Source: Parvicella tangerina (GTDB lineage Bacteria > Bacteroidota > Bacteroidia > Flavobacteriales_D > Parvicellaceae). Taken from it: a stretch of 64,000 bases of DNA. Below are positions 17,377-26,986 of this stretch, in pieces. A model generated the notes under the pieces. It saw only the letters and a program-made list of their open reading frames with translations, made no database searches and was not told where the DNA came from. The stretch lies in the NCBI RefSeq assembly GCF_907165195.1, contig NZ_OU015584.1:2490978-2554977 (forward strand). The letters are read 5' to 3'. The translations under genes and the position numbers were made by a program. Positions within the stretch are counted from its first letter, which is position 1; each line of letters opens with the position of its first letter.

Positions 17377-19404
17377 TTAATCCTCCTTCTCCTCAAACCG
17401 TTCAACCAACAACTTCTTCAAGGCAAACATTTCGTCTCTTAAGGCAGCTGCTTCCATGAAATTCTCTCTTTTCGCTTCATACGCCATTTTTGATTGGATA
17501 CTGTCTATTGCTTTTTCCAACTCATCACGCCCCATGTATTGGACCACAGGGTCAGCAGCAATTCCAACTTCTGTATCAATCATGTAAGGCACCTCAGTTG
17601 GATGAATTTTATGCGATTTCAAAATATTTGATTTTGATTTCTTTAGAGGAGTTGGAACCATACCGTGCTCTTCGTTGTAGGCGATTTGTTTTGCTCGTCT
17701 ACGATTCGTTTCATCAATCGTCTTCTGCATTGAATTCGTAATACGATCTGCATACATGATCACTAAACCATTCACGTTACGAGCTGCTCTACCCACAGTT
17801 TGCACCAATGATCTCTCCGAACGTAAGAATCCTTCTTTGTCAGCATCCAAGATCGCCACTAAGGATACTTCAGGAAGATCAAGTCCTTCTCTCAATAAGT
17901 TGACCCCTATCAAGACATCAAACAATCCATTTCTTAGGTCAGATAGGATTTCTACCCTTTCCAACGTATCGATATCTGAGTGAATGTATCTACTTCTCAA
18001 CCCCAATTTTGTAAAGTAAGCGTCTACTTCTTCTGCCATTCGTTTGGTTAGTGTTGTGATCAAGATTCTCTCATCACGATCAATCACTGTATTGATCTCT
18101 CCGATCAAGTCATCAATTTGATTCAAAGACGGTCGGACCTCAATTACAGGATCCAATAATCCCGTTGGACGAATTAACTGCTCTACTATTATTCCCTCAC
18201 TCTTCTCTAGCTCATAATCAGCAGGTGTTGCACTTACGTAGATGGTCTGACCAATTATTCCTTCAAATTCTTCAAACTTTAACGGACGGTTATCTAATGC
18301 TGATGGCAACCTAAAACCATGCTCCACGAGGTTAATCTTTCTTGATCGGTCTCCACCATACATGGCTTTGATCTGAGAAACCGTGACATGACTCTCATCA
18401 ATCACCATCACAAAATCATCCGGAAAGTAGTCTAGCAAGCAGAAGGGCCTTGCGCCCACATCTCTGCCATCAAAGTATCTCGAGTAATTCTCAATACCAC
18501 TGCAGTAGCCCAACTCTCGCATCATTTCCAAATCGAGCTCTACCCTACTTTGTAATCTTTTTGCCTCCAAATGCTTTCCTACATCTTTTAAGTAATCCAA
18601 TTGTATCTCAAGATCTTTCTGGATCTTAAACGCTGCTTCTTGAACTGTGTCATTGCTTGTCACAAAGATGTTGGCTGGGTAGATCGAATACTCATCAAAC
18701 TCTGAGTACACCTCATTCGTCAAAGGGTCAAAAGTCGAGATATTATCAATCTCATCTCCCCAAAACTCTATGCGACATGCGACATCGATATACGCTAAGT
18801 AAATGTCTACCGTATCTCCATTCACTCGAAATGTTCCTCTTGTAAAATCACCAGTGGTCCTTGCATAGAGATTTTCCACCAATCGATGCAAAAACTGGTT
18901 TCTTCCCACCGTCTGACCTTTATTGATGAATGTTACACCATTTTTAAAGTCCTCTGGATTTCCCATACCATAGATACACGATACGGAAGAGACTACAATA
19001 ACATCTTTTCTTCCAGATAGCAAAGCAGAGGTACAACTTAACCGTAACTTTTCAATCTCATCATTGATGGAAAGATCCTTCTCAATGTAGGTGTCCGTAA
19101 CGGGTAAATACGCTTCTGGCTGATAGTAATCGTAATAAGAAACAAAATACTCTACCGCATTATCCGGAAAAAACATTTTGAACTCGGAGTAAAGCTGCGC
19201 TGCCAATGTTTTGTTGTGAGAGAGAATCAACGTAGGCCGATTGACCTCTTTAATCACATTGGCAATCGTAAAGGTCTTCCCCGAACCAGTAACCCCTAAT
19301 AGCACCTGGCTCTCCACACCATCTTTAAGTCCTTGGGCTAATTCCTTAATGGCTTGAGGTTGATCTCCTGTTGGAGAAAAGTCCGATACGAGTTTAAATT
19401 CCAT
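17377..19404 (-). CDS. uvrB: UvrABC excinuclease subunit B
   Basis: Nucleotide excision repair damage-verification helicase. The 675-aa product matches the family length. Visible are the N-terminal FSPTGDQPQAI, Walker A GVTGSGKTFT, the beta-hairpin region around YYDYYQPEAY, the DESHVTVSQI Walker B, helicase motifs including GINLLREGLD-type sequence (here GVNLLREGLDLPE) and QTVGRAARN, and a C-terminal UVR motif (MAYEAKRENFMEAAALRDEM) that contacts UvrA and UvrC. A -7 box lies 4 bp upstream of the ATG, so the mRNA is probably leaderless. No uvrA or uvrC is in the window. Confidence 0.97.
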   Translation of the reverse strand: MEFKLVSDFSPTGDQPQAIKELAQGLKDGVESQVLLGVTGSGKTFTIANVIKEVNRPTLILSHNKTLAAQLYSEFKMFFPDNAVEYFVSYYDYYQPEAYLPVTDTYIEKDLSINDEIEKLRLSCTSALLSGRKDVIVVSSVSCIYGMGNPEDFKNGVTFINKGQTVGRNQFLHRLVENLYARTTGDFTRGTFRVNGDTVDIYLAYIDVACRIEFWGDEIDNISTFDPLTNEVYSEFDEYSIYPANIFVTSNDTVQEAAFKIQKDLEIQLDYLKDVGKHLEAKRLQSRVELDLEMMRELGYCSGIENYSRYFDGRDVGARPFCLLDYFPDDFVMVIDESHVTVSQIKAMYGGDRSRKINLVEHGFRLPSALDNRPLKFEEFEGIIGQTIYVSATPADYELEKSEGIIVEQLIRPTGLLDPVIEVRPSLNQIDDLIGEINTVIDRDERILITTLTKRMAEEVDAYFTKLGLRSRYIHSDIDTLERVEILSDLRNGLFDVLIGVNLLREGLDLPEVSLVAILDADKEGFLRSERSLVQTVGRAARNVNGLVIMYADRITNSMQKTIDETNRRRAKQIAYNEEHGMVPTPLKKSKSNILKSHKIHPTEVPYMIDTEVGIAADPVVQYMGRDELEKAIDSIQSKMAYEAKRENFMEAAALRDEMFALKKLLVERFEEKED

Positions 19405-19408
19405 GCTG

Positions 19409-19416
19409 CAAAGTTA
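19409..19416 (-). promoter_or_regulatory. uvrB -7 box (TAACTTTG), 4 bp before ATG
   Basis: Exact TAnnTTTG match on the minus strand. Only 4 bp separate it from the uvrB ATG at 19404, so transcription would begin at about the start codon. No LexA-like operator was recognised. Confidence 0.55.
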
Positions 19417-19436
19417 CTCAATTTGAAAATTAAAGT

Positions 19437-19520
19437 GTCATGCTGAGCCATAGAGAAGCATCTCCTTATCTTGGACAACAAACTCCCAAACAGGAGACGC
19501 TTCGCAAACTCAGCGTGACA
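19437..19520. repeat. Imperfect inverted repeat of the GTCATSCTGAG family
   Basis: GTCATGCTGAG at the left end pairs with CTCAGCGTGAC at the right end (one mismatch), and inner arms AGCATCTCC and GGAGACGCT also pair with one mismatch. Single-arm copies of the same motif occur at 36676, 37501 and 49186. It sits between divergent uvrB and serC. Confidence 0.6.
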
Positions 19521-19592
19521 AGGTTGTCGAACTTATATTTGTTAACAGAACTTTAAGAATTTCAACACTATCGAAAATACCTTTCTAATTAT

Positions 19593-19622
19593 TTGAAGAT
19601 TGTCGAATAATGCTGAACTTTG
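19593..19622 (+). promoter_or_regulatory. Candidate serC promoter, TTG-N19-GAACTTTG
   Basis: TTG at 19593, 19 bases, then GAACTTTG (seven of eight to TAnnTTTG). It ends 30 bp before the serC ATG, a plausible leader. It lies after the TTG at 19620 only partly, so that upstream TTG is not a likely translation start. Confidence 0.4.
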
Positions 19623-19652
19623 TTCTACAAAACAACAATTATGGAAGCAACT

Positions 19653-20723
19653 ATGGCTAAAGTTCACAATTACAGTGCAGGACCTTGTATCCTACCTCAG
19701 GAAGTTTTTGAAGAAGCTTCAAAAGCAGTTTTAAATTTCGATAATCTTGGGTTATCCATCCTCGAAATTTCACACCGAAGTAAAAACTTCGTTGCAGTGA
19801 TGGAAGAAGCTAGAAGTTTAGTAAAAGAACTCTTAAATGTGCCGGATGGTTACACCGTGCTATTTCTTCAGGGAGGAGCGAGTACAGGTTTCTTGATGTC
19901 GGCTTATAACATGATGAGAGAAAATAAAAAAGGGGGGTATTTGAATACAGGTGCATGGGCAAAGAAAGCCATGAAAGAAGGAAACTTCATGGGAAAAGCT
20001 GTTGAAGTAGCTTCAAGTGCAGACAAGAACTACAGTTATATTCCAAAAGGATATTCAATCCCTTCAGACATTGATTATTTACATTACACTTCAAACAACA
20101 CGATTGCTGGAACACAGTTCAAAGCGGTACCAGAAACGAATGTTCCATTGGTATGTGACATGAGTTCTGATATTTTCTCGAAAGAGATCGATGTTTCAAA
20201 ATTCGATATTATTTACGCGGGTGCTCAAAAGAACATGGGACCTGCAGGAACTACGTTATACATCGTTAAAGATGAAATCCTAGGAAAATCAAGCGTACCT
20301 GTTCCAACTATGTTAGATTTGAAAACGCATGCAGACAAAGACTCCATGTTCAACACGCCTCCTGTGTATCCAGTATACGTCTCGATGCTAAACCTAAGAT
20401 GGTTGAAGAAAAATGGTGGAGTTGCTGCTATCGAAAAAGTAAACAATGCAAAGGCGGAGTTGCTTTATGCTGAAATTGATAGAAACCCTCTTTTCAAAGG
20501 GACAACAGCAGTTGAGGACAGAAGTAATATGAACGTTACCTTTGTACTGAACGATGAAGGTTTGACTGATAAGTTCAATGAACTATTGGCAAATGCTAAC
20601 ATCAGCGGATTGAAAGGACACCGTTCAGTAGGTGGATTCAGAGCTTCTATGTACAATGCTTTACCTTTATCAAGTGTTCAAGTCTTAGTAGATACAATGC
20701 AGGAATTAGAAAAGATTTCATAG
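19653..20723 (+). CDS. serC: Phosphoserine aminotransferase
   Basis: PLP enzyme converting 3-phosphohydroxypyruvate and glutamate to phosphoserine in serine synthesis (also used in pyridoxine synthesis in some bacteria). From the ATG at 19653 the product is 356 aa and starts MAKVHNYSAGPCILP, as in the family. The PLP-binding Lys lies in YAGAQKNMGPAGTT, and the phosphate-binding GGAST motif is near the N-terminus. An ATG at 19641 would add four residues. It is 28 bp upstream of serA, so the two form a serine-biosynthesis operon. Confidence 0.95.
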   Translation: MAKVHNYSAGPCILPQEVFEEASKAVLNFDNLGLSILEISHRSKNFVAVMEEARSLVKELLNVPDGYTVLFLQGGASTGFLMSAYNMMRENKKGGYLNTGAWAKKAMKEGNFMGKAVEVASSADKNYSYIPKGYSIPSDIDYLHYTSNNTIAGTQFKAVPETNVPLVCDMSSDIFSKEIDVSKFDIIYAGAQKNMGPAGTTLYIVKDEILGKSSVPVPTMLDLKTHADKDSMFNTPPVYPVYVSMLNLRWLKKNGGVAAIEKVNNAKAELLYAEIDRNPLFKGTTAVEDRSNMNVTFVLNDEGLTDKFNELLANANISGLKGHRSVGGFRASMYNALPLSSVQVLVDTMQELEKIS

Positions 20724-20751
20724 AAATAAGAAATTAGAGAAAAAAGAAAGT

Positions 20752-21714
20752 ATGAAAGTTTTAGCAAACGATGGTGTCTCAGCTTCTGGGATCGAAAAAT
20801 TAGAAGCAAATGGATTTACAGTAGTTACTGAGAAAGTAGCTCAAGATCAATTGATTGATGCAATCAACAATGAAGGGTACGAAGTACTTTTGGTGAGAAG
20901 TGCTACAACTGTCCGTAAAGACTTGATTGATGCTTGTCCAGGGTTGAAGATGATTGGACGAGGTGGGGTTGGTATGGACAATATTGATGTAGAATACGCT
21001 AGATCAAAAGGAATCAATGTATTCAACACACCAGGAGCATCTTCATTGGCAGTTGCAGAGTTGGTAATGGCCATGTTGTTCGATATCTCCAGATTTACTT
21101 ATGATGCTAACCTCAATATGCCTAGCAACGGAGCTTCTGAATTCAAAGCATTAAAGAAAAAGTATGGTAAAGGAGTGGAATTAAGAGGCAAAACAATCGG
21201 AATCATTGGATTCGGAAGAATTGGTCAATACACAGCTAAATATGCTTTGGGATGCGGAATGAACGTTGTTGCGTTCGATCCTTTTGTAAACGAAGCTACT
21301 ATTCCTGTTGAAGTTGGAGGACAAACTGTTGAAGTAAAAGTGAACCCTACCGATATGGATACACTTTTGGCTTCTTCTGATTATATTTCATTGCACATCC
21401 CAATGCCAGCGGATAAAAAAGCAGTTATTGGGGCTGCTGAATTCGCTAAAATGAAAGATGGTGTTAGAATTGTTAACGCTGCCAGAGGTGGTGTGATCGA
21501 TGAAGACGCGTTGATCGCAGCTCTAGATAGTGGTAAAGTTGCTGCGGCAGGATTAGATGTTTACGTAGGTGAACCCACTCCAAGAGAAGATCTATTGAAG
21601 CATGCAAAAACAGCTTGTACTCCACACATCGGAGCTGCTACTGTTGAAGCTCAAGACAGAATCGGAACTGAGATTGCGGATAATATTTTGGCGCACTATA
21701 ATGTGACAGTTTAA
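20752..21714 (+). CDS. serA: D-3-phosphoglycerate dehydrogenase, short form
   Basis: Catalyses NAD-dependent oxidation of 3-phosphoglycerate, the first step of serine synthesis. The 320-aa product has the NAD-binding GIIGFGRIGQ motif, the family signature IVNAARGGVIDEDAL with the catalytic Arg, and the catalytic His in CTPHIGAAT. It lacks the C-terminal ACT domain used for serine feedback in longer forms, so regulation by serine is probably different. It follows serC by 28 bp and ends at a clear terminator. Other 2-hydroxyacid dehydrogenases look alike, but pairing with serC supports this call. Confidence 0.93.
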   Translation: MKVLANDGVSASGIEKLEANGFTVVTEKVAQDQLIDAINNEGYEVLLVRSATTVRKDLIDACPGLKMIGRGGVGMDNIDVEYARSKGINVFNTPGASSLAVAELVMAMLFDISRFTYDANLNMPSNGASEFKALKKKYGKGVELRGKTIGIIGFGRIGQYTAKYALGCGMNVVAFDPFVNEATIPVEVGGQTVEVKVNPTDMDTLLASSDYISLHIPMPADKKAVIGAAEFAKMKDGVRIVNAARGGVIDEDALIAALDSGKVAAAGLDVYVGEPTPREDLLKHAKTACTPHIGAATVEAQDRIGTEIADNILAHYNVTV

Positions 21715-21736
21715 TCCAATTTCAAAGTGAATTATG

Positions 21737-21765
21737 GCCCACTTGTTAATTCAGGTGGGCTTTTT
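21737..21765 (+). terminator. Terminator after serA
   Basis: GCCCACTT, a short loop, AGGTGGGC and then TTTTTC. It is a GC-rich stem plus T tract 22 bp after the serA stop. Confidence 0.8.
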
Positions 21766-21846
21766 CATTTAGCCTATTTGTGTAATCCTTCCAAAAAAAC
21801 TAGCTTTACCAGCCCCAAAATGAATTGGGAAGATCGTCAGTAAATT

Positions 21847-22749
21847 ATGAAAGTTAAGGAAATCATTATCTGTCCAAGTTGCAAAAGTGATCAATTGGAT
21901 GTTCAAGACAAACAATTAACATGTAATAGTTGCGGTGACCGATATGATAATATTCAGGGCAAACCTTTCTTACTTGCCAAAGAGTCTGATATAAGAGATA
22001 GTTTCAGGAAAATATTAAAGAATAAAGTAGAACAAAAGACGAAAGAAATGTCTTTTAATAATTACTTCCCCAGTCCAAGAATCTGGAGTAAGAAGTCTCT
22101 TCGACTTTTAAACAAGTTGATCAAGGAGAATGATCCGAGGAAAGGAAAAAAACTATTGAACATGGGTTCTGGTTCTGAAAAAGTCTATGAAAACCTTTAC
22201 AGGGAAATAGATAATGACATCATTAGAATTGGACTTCCACATAAGGGTAAAATTGATATTTACGGTGATGCCATGAACATGCCAATCAAATCAGAGAGTA
22301 TTGACCTGGCAGTTTCTTCCTCTGTATTTGAACATATAAAGGACCCCGAACTTGCTGCAAGCGAATTAGGACGAATTTGTAAAAAAGGTGGCGAAATTTA
22401 TGTTGAAATTCCGTTTTTAAGAGGGTATCACATGGAACCAATCGATTACCAAAGATATACCATATCTGGAATTGAAGAGCTTTTTAAAAGGCATGGTTTC
22501 GAATTGATCGAAAAAGGAGTATGCTCTGGCACATTTAATGCCTTAATCCTCATTTGGCTGGACTTTGTTAGGTCAATCTCCCCTCCTGGATTCAAAAAGA
22601 TATCCCGTTTCTTTTTTTCATGGACCACTCATCCATTCAAGTATTTGGATCGCCTGTTTGAAAACACTAAATGGAATAATTATCTGGCATGCAACTTTTA
22701 TTACCACGGCAAGAAAATTGAGACAAATTCAACGGAAAAAGTATCTTAG
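21847..22749 (+). CDS. Class I SAM-dependent methyltransferase with zinc-ribbon start
   Basis: Encodes 300 aa. Residues 1-40 form a two-CxxC zinc ribbon (CPSCKSD... CNSCGDRYD), as in Trm112-like N-termini. The methyltransferase core follows: motif I LLNMGSGSEKV, the acidic DAMNMPIKSESIDLAVSSSV loop and the FEHIKDPELAASELGRICKKG helix. The second half of motif I differs from the usual GxGxG. The C-terminal third has aromatic, partly hydrophobic segments. The substrate cannot be read. It stands between serA and a FemAB-like gene. Confidence 0.8.
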   Translation: MKVKEIIICPSCKSDQLDVQDKQLTCNSCGDRYDNIQGKPFLLAKESDIRDSFRKILKNKVEQKTKEMSFNNYFPSPRIWSKKSLRLLNKLIKENDPRKGKKLLNMGSGSEKVYENLYREIDNDIIRIGLPHKGKIDIYGDAMNMPIKSESIDLAVSSSVFEHIKDPELAASELGRICKKGGEIYVEIPFLRGYHMEPIDYQRYTISGIEELFKRHGFELIEKGVCSGTFNALILIWLDFVRSISPPGFKKISRFFFSWTTHPFKYLDRLFENTKWNNYLACNFYYHGKKIETNSTEKVS

Positions 22750-22798
22750 TCCTAGTCCTTTTAAAAGGAACAGCCATTCTCATTTCATCCTCATTCCA

Positions 22799-22806
22799 TA
22801 GCTTTG
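22799..22806 (+). promoter_or_regulatory. -7 box (TAGCTTTG) before the FemAB-like gene
   Basis: Exact TAnnTTTG match ending 13 bp before the ATG at 22820. It suggests the FemAB-like gene has its own promoter rather than depending on the methyltransferase gene. Confidence 0.5.
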
Positions 22807-22819
22807 CACAAAAAAAGTA

Positions 22820-23926
22820 ATGATCTGTACACTTCAAGCCAAAGAAATTGAAGAACTCACCACTACGAATATTTTGCCGCAAACCCCATTCTGGGGAAGG
22901 ATAAAACAAGAACAAGGGTTTACACCCAAAGCTTTTGAGCTCTACGTATCTAAAGACTTGCTCATCCACTCTACCAATTCAACTGCTCAACTAGTAGATG
23001 ACCTCTTGATTTTGATCAAATACCTAGACAATGACCACTGTTTTGCCTATGTGCCTTATGGTCCAAAGCTGGAACCCACTCTCGAAAATCAAGGCGTATT
23101 TTTAGAAACGCTCTCAGAATCCTTGAGGCCTCACCTTCCCCAGAACTGTGTTTTTGTTAGGTATGACCTAATGTGGCAGAATCCTTGGGCAACAGAAGAC
23201 GACTACTTTGATGCATCTGGAAACTGGAAAGGAGCTCCTGAGCATCGAATACAAGAATACCGAGTCAACTTCAAAACGAACTATGGCAAACTCAGAAAAA
23301 GTGTATCGGACTCGCTCCCTAAAAACACGTTCTTCCTTGATCTTTCTCTATCCGAAAAAGAACTACTTGGAAATATGCGGTATAATACCCGATACAATGT
23401 AAGAAGAGCGCTTAAAAATGGTATTACCGTCAAAGAGTATGGAGTAGATCATATTGCTAAATGGCACGAACTTTACATCGACACTGCCTACCGTCATGAC
23501 ATGCCACTACTCGGGGAAGACTACTTTAAGCAAATTCTACTGAATCAAGACAACAGTAAGAACGGTGTGACCATTAAAATGTTAATGGCAGAACTGAATG
23601 GAGAATTTTTGGCTTCCATGTTTCTGGTACTATCTGGCAAAAGAGCGAATTATTTATACGGAGCATCTGCTTCTAGCAAAAAGCAACTTATGGCTAGCTA
23701 TGCATTACAATGGGAATCCATCAAAATAGCTAAAGCTTATGGTTGCACAGAATATGACATGTTTGGTTCTGCGCCAAACTTAAAAAAGAATCATCCTTTG
23801 CATGGCGTTCATGTCTACAAGAAAGGATTTGGTGGCAACCTTTATCACAGAATGGGATGCTGGGATTATCTGTTGGATGACAGTCTCTACCCTATTTTTC
23901 AGCGACAAGAAATGAAACAAGACTAA
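22820..23926 (+). CDS. FemAB/FemX-like acyltransferase (GNAT superfamily)
   Basis: Encodes 368 aa. The layout fits FemAB-type proteins: two GNAT-like halves, with the MRYNTRYNVRRALKNGI stretch (about 190-206) that is characteristic of the family, and a C-terminal YDMFGSAPNLKKNHPLHGVH followed by YKKGFGGNLYHRMG. FemX-type enzymes transfer an amino acid from aminoacyl-tRNA to lipid II or peptidoglycan. Members in Bacteroidota without this role are known, so the exact substrate is open. There is no signal peptide; it is cytoplasmic. Confidence 0.83.
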   Translation: MICTLQAKEIEELTTTNILPQTPFWGRIKQEQGFTPKAFELYVSKDLLIHSTNSTAQLVDDLLILIKYLDNDHCFAYVPYGPKLEPTLENQGVFLETLSESLRPHLPQNCVFVRYDLMWQNPWATEDDYFDASGNWKGAPEHRIQEYRVNFKTNYGKLRKSVSDSLPKNTFFLDLSLSEKELLGNMRYNTRYNVRRALKNGITVKEYGVDHIAKWHELYIDTAYRHDMPLLGEDYFKQILLNQDNSKNGVTIKMLMAELNGEFLASMFLVLSGKRANYLYGASASSKKQLMASYALQWESIKIAKAYGCTEYDMFGSAPNLKKNHPLHGVHVYKKGFGGNLYHRMGCWDYLLDDSLYPIFQRQEMKQD

Positions 23927-23944
23927 GTTGAATTGTAAAACAAC

Positions 23945-23971
23945 AAAGGCCTATCGAAAAAGATAGACCTT
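23945..23971. terminator. Hairpin between convergent genes
   Basis: AAGGCCTATC, loop GAAAAA, then GATAGACCTT: a 10-bp stem with one mismatch. There is no T tract, so termination is only likely from its place between the FemAB-like gene and the convergent T9SS gene. Confidence 0.45.
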
Positions 23972-24008
23972 GAGTTGGTTATACCAAAAGCAGACAAGTA
24001 GTCAGTGC

Positions 24009-25883
24009 TTAACGTTTGATTAACTTAAGTGTTTTACTACTTGAAAGCATCTCCAATTTTAGAAAGTAAACTCCAGCTGAGTAAGAACTTAAATCAATCG
24101 TGGTGTTGGCTGAGTTTATCGCTCCACTCAGAATGATTTCTCCCGACAAGTTAACCACCTCATAAGAAGCAGGTTTCATGTGTTCCGCACGTACAGAAAA
24201 TACTCCGTTAGTTGGGTTGGGATAGATACCGACATTAATATACTCTTCTTGCACAGTAGAAAAAGTAGCACAGTCTTCGCTAAAGCTGGTAGTTGCATCA
24301 ATATTAGTCCAATTTGCTGTGCTATAAGCAGCATCATCCACCTCAATACAGGCTAAGTCTGGGTTTTGTTTTGTGTATGGACTGCCGGTAAAGTTTGTGT
24401 TGTTTCCATTTGCAAGATTCAACGCTGTCAGTTCATTGTCAAAACAATTCAGCTGAACTAAGGAGGTATTAGGACTCAAGTCAAGAGTTGCAAGTAAATT
24501 TTCAGAACAATTCAAAACCTCTAATGCAGTATTATTACTGAGGTTTAGATTGGTTAATTGATTTTTTGCACAATTCACTAACGTTAAAGCAGTGTTGTTA
24601 CTCAAATCGATGGAGGTTAGTTGGTTAGTTGAACATTCTAATTGCGTCAAAGAAGTGAATGCTTCTATACCAGTAAGATCTGAAATATTCTCATTTGAGG
24701 AATGCATAGTACCTGAAAAAGAACTCGCTTCCGCGCAATCTATTTCCGTATCTCCATTCGTATTGATAGTAGGATCTCCTACTAAATCAGCTTTAAAATT
24801 GGCGTCAGGAATATTCACGATACAGTTACAGGCTTCACTGAAGTTTGCAGTAGCGTCAATATCACTATTCCAGTTATTCATACTGTAAATGACATCATCT
24901 ACTTGTACACATGATAACCCTGAATTATTTATAGCACTAAAATTAGAGAAGTTTGAGTTGTTTCCATTTGCCACATTTAACTCTGTTAAAGCATTACCAT
25001 TAACCTCAAGATTATTTAAGTTTGAGTTATTAGTTATATCCAGAATTGTTAAAGAATTACTATTACATTCAAGGTGGGCTAGGTTTGTCAAACCTGAAAC
25101 ATCAATTGACGAAACCAGATTTGCTGAAAACCATATAGTCGTTAAGGCACTGTTATTAGACAGGTCTAAACTGGTTAAAGAATTCTGAGTAAGATTTGCA
25201 AACTCAAGACTCGTAAGACTACTTAAGTCAATCGAGGGTAAATTATTGTTTTGACTCTGTAGTGTAAGTAAATTTGAATTATTAAACGCTACAGAAGTTA
25301 AAAGATTATTATAGCATTCAAGATTCTCAAGGCTTGAATTCGTGCTAACATCTAAGGCCGTCAATTGATTATCATTACAAACCAAACTGGTAAGACTAGC
25401 ACAATTACTAACATTTAAAGATGTTAGTTGGTTTTGTTTACAGTCTAAACTTTCTAATGCACTCAGTCCGGAAACATCTAATGAAGTAAACCCATTATCA
25501 TAAGCGACAATATTGGTCAAGGTATTATTTGTTCCGAAAGTAATGGACGTAAATTGCGAACCGTTATTACGACAATTGAAGTATGTCAACGCTGTATTAT
25601 TACTCAGATCTAAGGAAGTAAGCTGGTTCTGATGACAGTACAGATAATCAATATTTACAAATTCCTCAATCCCCGTCATATCAGCGATACCCATATTACC
25701 ACAATTGATGGTTCCTGTGTAGGCCTGTGCTTCACTCACCTGTATTTCAGAATCACTATTTGTATTTATTGCTGAGTTTCCGACCAAATACGCCTTAAAG
25801 TTCGCATCTGGAATGTTCACATTTTGAGCAATTGCACCAAATGTGCTTCCTATTAGTAATGTTGCTAGTAGTTGTCTTTTCAT
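24009..25883 (-). CDS. T9SS-exported leucine-rich-repeat protein
   Basis: Encodes 624 aa with signal peptide MKRQLLATLLIGSTFGAIAQ. Two long modules each begin NIPDANFKA.LVG and run into repeats of the form LxSLDLSNNTALTxLxCxxNQ (about 21-23 residues). The first module has many repeats, the second fewer. The C-terminus has YPNPTNGVFSV and ends GVYFLKLEMLSSSKTLKLIKR, the T9SS type A sorting domain. The protein is therefore secreted or surface-anchored through the type IX system. The LRR part probably binds other proteins or glycans. The two modules look like an internal duplication. Confidence 0.9.
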   Translation of the reverse strand: MKRQLLATLLIGSTFGAIAQNVNIPDANFKAYLVGNSAINTNSDSEIQVSEAQAYTGTINCGNMGIADMTGIEEFVNIDYLYCHQNQLTSLDLSNNTALTYFNCRNNGSQFTSITFGTNNTLTNIVAYDNGFTSLDVSGLSALESLDCKQNQLTSLNVSNCASLTSLVCNDNQLTALDVSTNSSLENLECYNNLLTSVAFNNSNLLTLQSQNNNLPSIDLSSLTSLEFANLTQNSLTSLDLSNNSALTTIWFSANLVSSIDVSGLTNLAHLECNSNSLTILDITNNSNLNNLEVNGNALTELNVANGNNSNFSNFSAINNSGLSCVQVDDVIYSMNNWNSDIDATANFSEACNCIVNIPDANFKADLVGDPTINTNGDTEIDCAEASSFSGTMHSSNENISDLTGIEAFTSLTQLECSTNQLTSIDLSNNTALTLVNCAKNQLTNLNLSNNTALEVLNCSENLLATLDLSPNTSLVQLNCFDNELTALNLANGNNTNFTGSPYTKQNPDLACIEVDDAAYSTANWTNIDATTSFSEDCATFSTVQEEYINVGIYPNPTNGVFSVRAEHMKPASYEVVNLSGEIILSGAINSANTTIDLSSYSAGVYFLKLEMLSSSKTLKLIKR

Positions 25884-25913
25884 CTTGTCAAGTTTGTTAT
25901 TTATTGTTTTACC

Positions 25914-26870
25914 TTACTTAATTTCTAATTCGCCATTACATTTAGAATTTGCTGAATACACTAAGTCAGCCTTTCCATCTGCTATGGCACCTGTTTCTTC
26001 GGGCCCACGAGTTGAATAGTACACGTTGATATCACAACTAAACTTTTTAGATTGACCATTCTCAATAGTTGTAGCTCCGTGGCCATCACCCACAAGTCGA
26101 ATTGAGTGACCGCTGTTATTAACTATCTTAACCAGTGATTTCTGAGCGTTTTCATAATTCTTATTATTCTGTAAAATCGCCTGACCTTCTTCCGATTCCC
26201 AGAAAGCATCGTTATAACCATTGATTTCTGCCAGTACTTTTTTCTTATTCTCCAGTCTTTTCTGGATCAAAGCTGAATTTTCCTTTTGCCAGGTGGGTAA
26301 AAGTTCTGCTTGCTTAGCAAATGCTTTGTCTAGATAAGTTTTCAGGGTAGCATAATGATCCGCCTGCTTCATTAGTTTTTTTGCCTTAAAAGATGCTTTA
26401 ACGGCTTGTGCTCCACTCACCTCTCCAGCGCGCAACACTTTGTCGATTACGAAATCATCTTTACTGTTCCACTCTAGAACATACACCCATTCTCCTAGAA
26501 ATACAATGCGGTCTTCGTTGAACCGCTCAATCACATCATACTTTTCAATCATTTCTTGATTTCCCTCATATCTTGCTCTTACAAATGTTGCTGGAAAAGC
26601 TTCTTCATCTGGCACATACATTCCTGGAGTAAGGCTAGATCCCTTTCTCAGAAAGTCAAACTTGAGATAATCTCCTCTAAATGAAGATTTTTCGATTGTG
26701 TAATGATCTGCACAACATCCATTGAACGAATACTCATTTCCTCCTTCATGTTCGATCACGTATTTTGCAAAAGTAGTTTCAGAAAGGTTCTTGAGTTTGG
26801 TAACTTGGTCTTCCTGGGCAAAATAAGTAGTCCCTAGCAATGTCAATAGCAGTAGCGTTAGTCTTTTCAT
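25914..26870 (-). CDS. Secreted protein of unknown function
   Basis: Encodes 318 aa from the ATG at 26870, MKRLTLLLLTLLGTTYFAQ, a signal peptide. The frame is open to 26912, but that would put charged residues first. The middle has a helical segment rich in Lys and Glu (KQAELLPTWQKENSALIQKR), and the C-terminus has a beta-rich region (GHSIRLVGDGHGATTIENGQ). No family recognised. It lies between a LytTR regulator and the LRR gene, 30 bp from the latter, so the two could be co-transcribed. Confidence 0.65.
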   Translation of the reverse strand: MKRLTLLLLTLLGTTYFAQEDQVTKLKNLSETTFAKYVIEHEGGNEYSFNGCCADHYTIEKSSFRGDYLKFDFLRKGSSLTPGMYVPDEEAFPATFVRARYEGNQEMIEKYDVIERFNEDRIVFLGEWVYVLEWNSKDDFVIDKVLRAGEVSGAQAVKASFKAKKLMKQADHYATLKTYLDKAFAKQAELLPTWQKENSALIQKRLENKKKVLAEINGYNDAFWESEEGQAILQNNKNYENAQKSLVKIVNNSGHSIRLVGDGHGATTIENGQSKKFSCDINVYYSTRGPEETGAIADGKADLVYSANSKCNGELEIK

Positions 26871-26986
26871 CTTTTTATTTGCTAAGATGATTTTATCGAC
26901 AGGGATACTCAATTAAACTTTACGAGGAGCCATTTTTTTTTCCGAATGTGTTCGACCTGCTCCAAAAACATATAAGACAAGGAAAA

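Noticed and set aside
24592-25188. Plus-strand ORFs inside the LRR gene
   Set aside because: They are shadows of the minus-strand repeat codons; the LRR pattern, signal peptide and T9SS domain are all on the minus strand.
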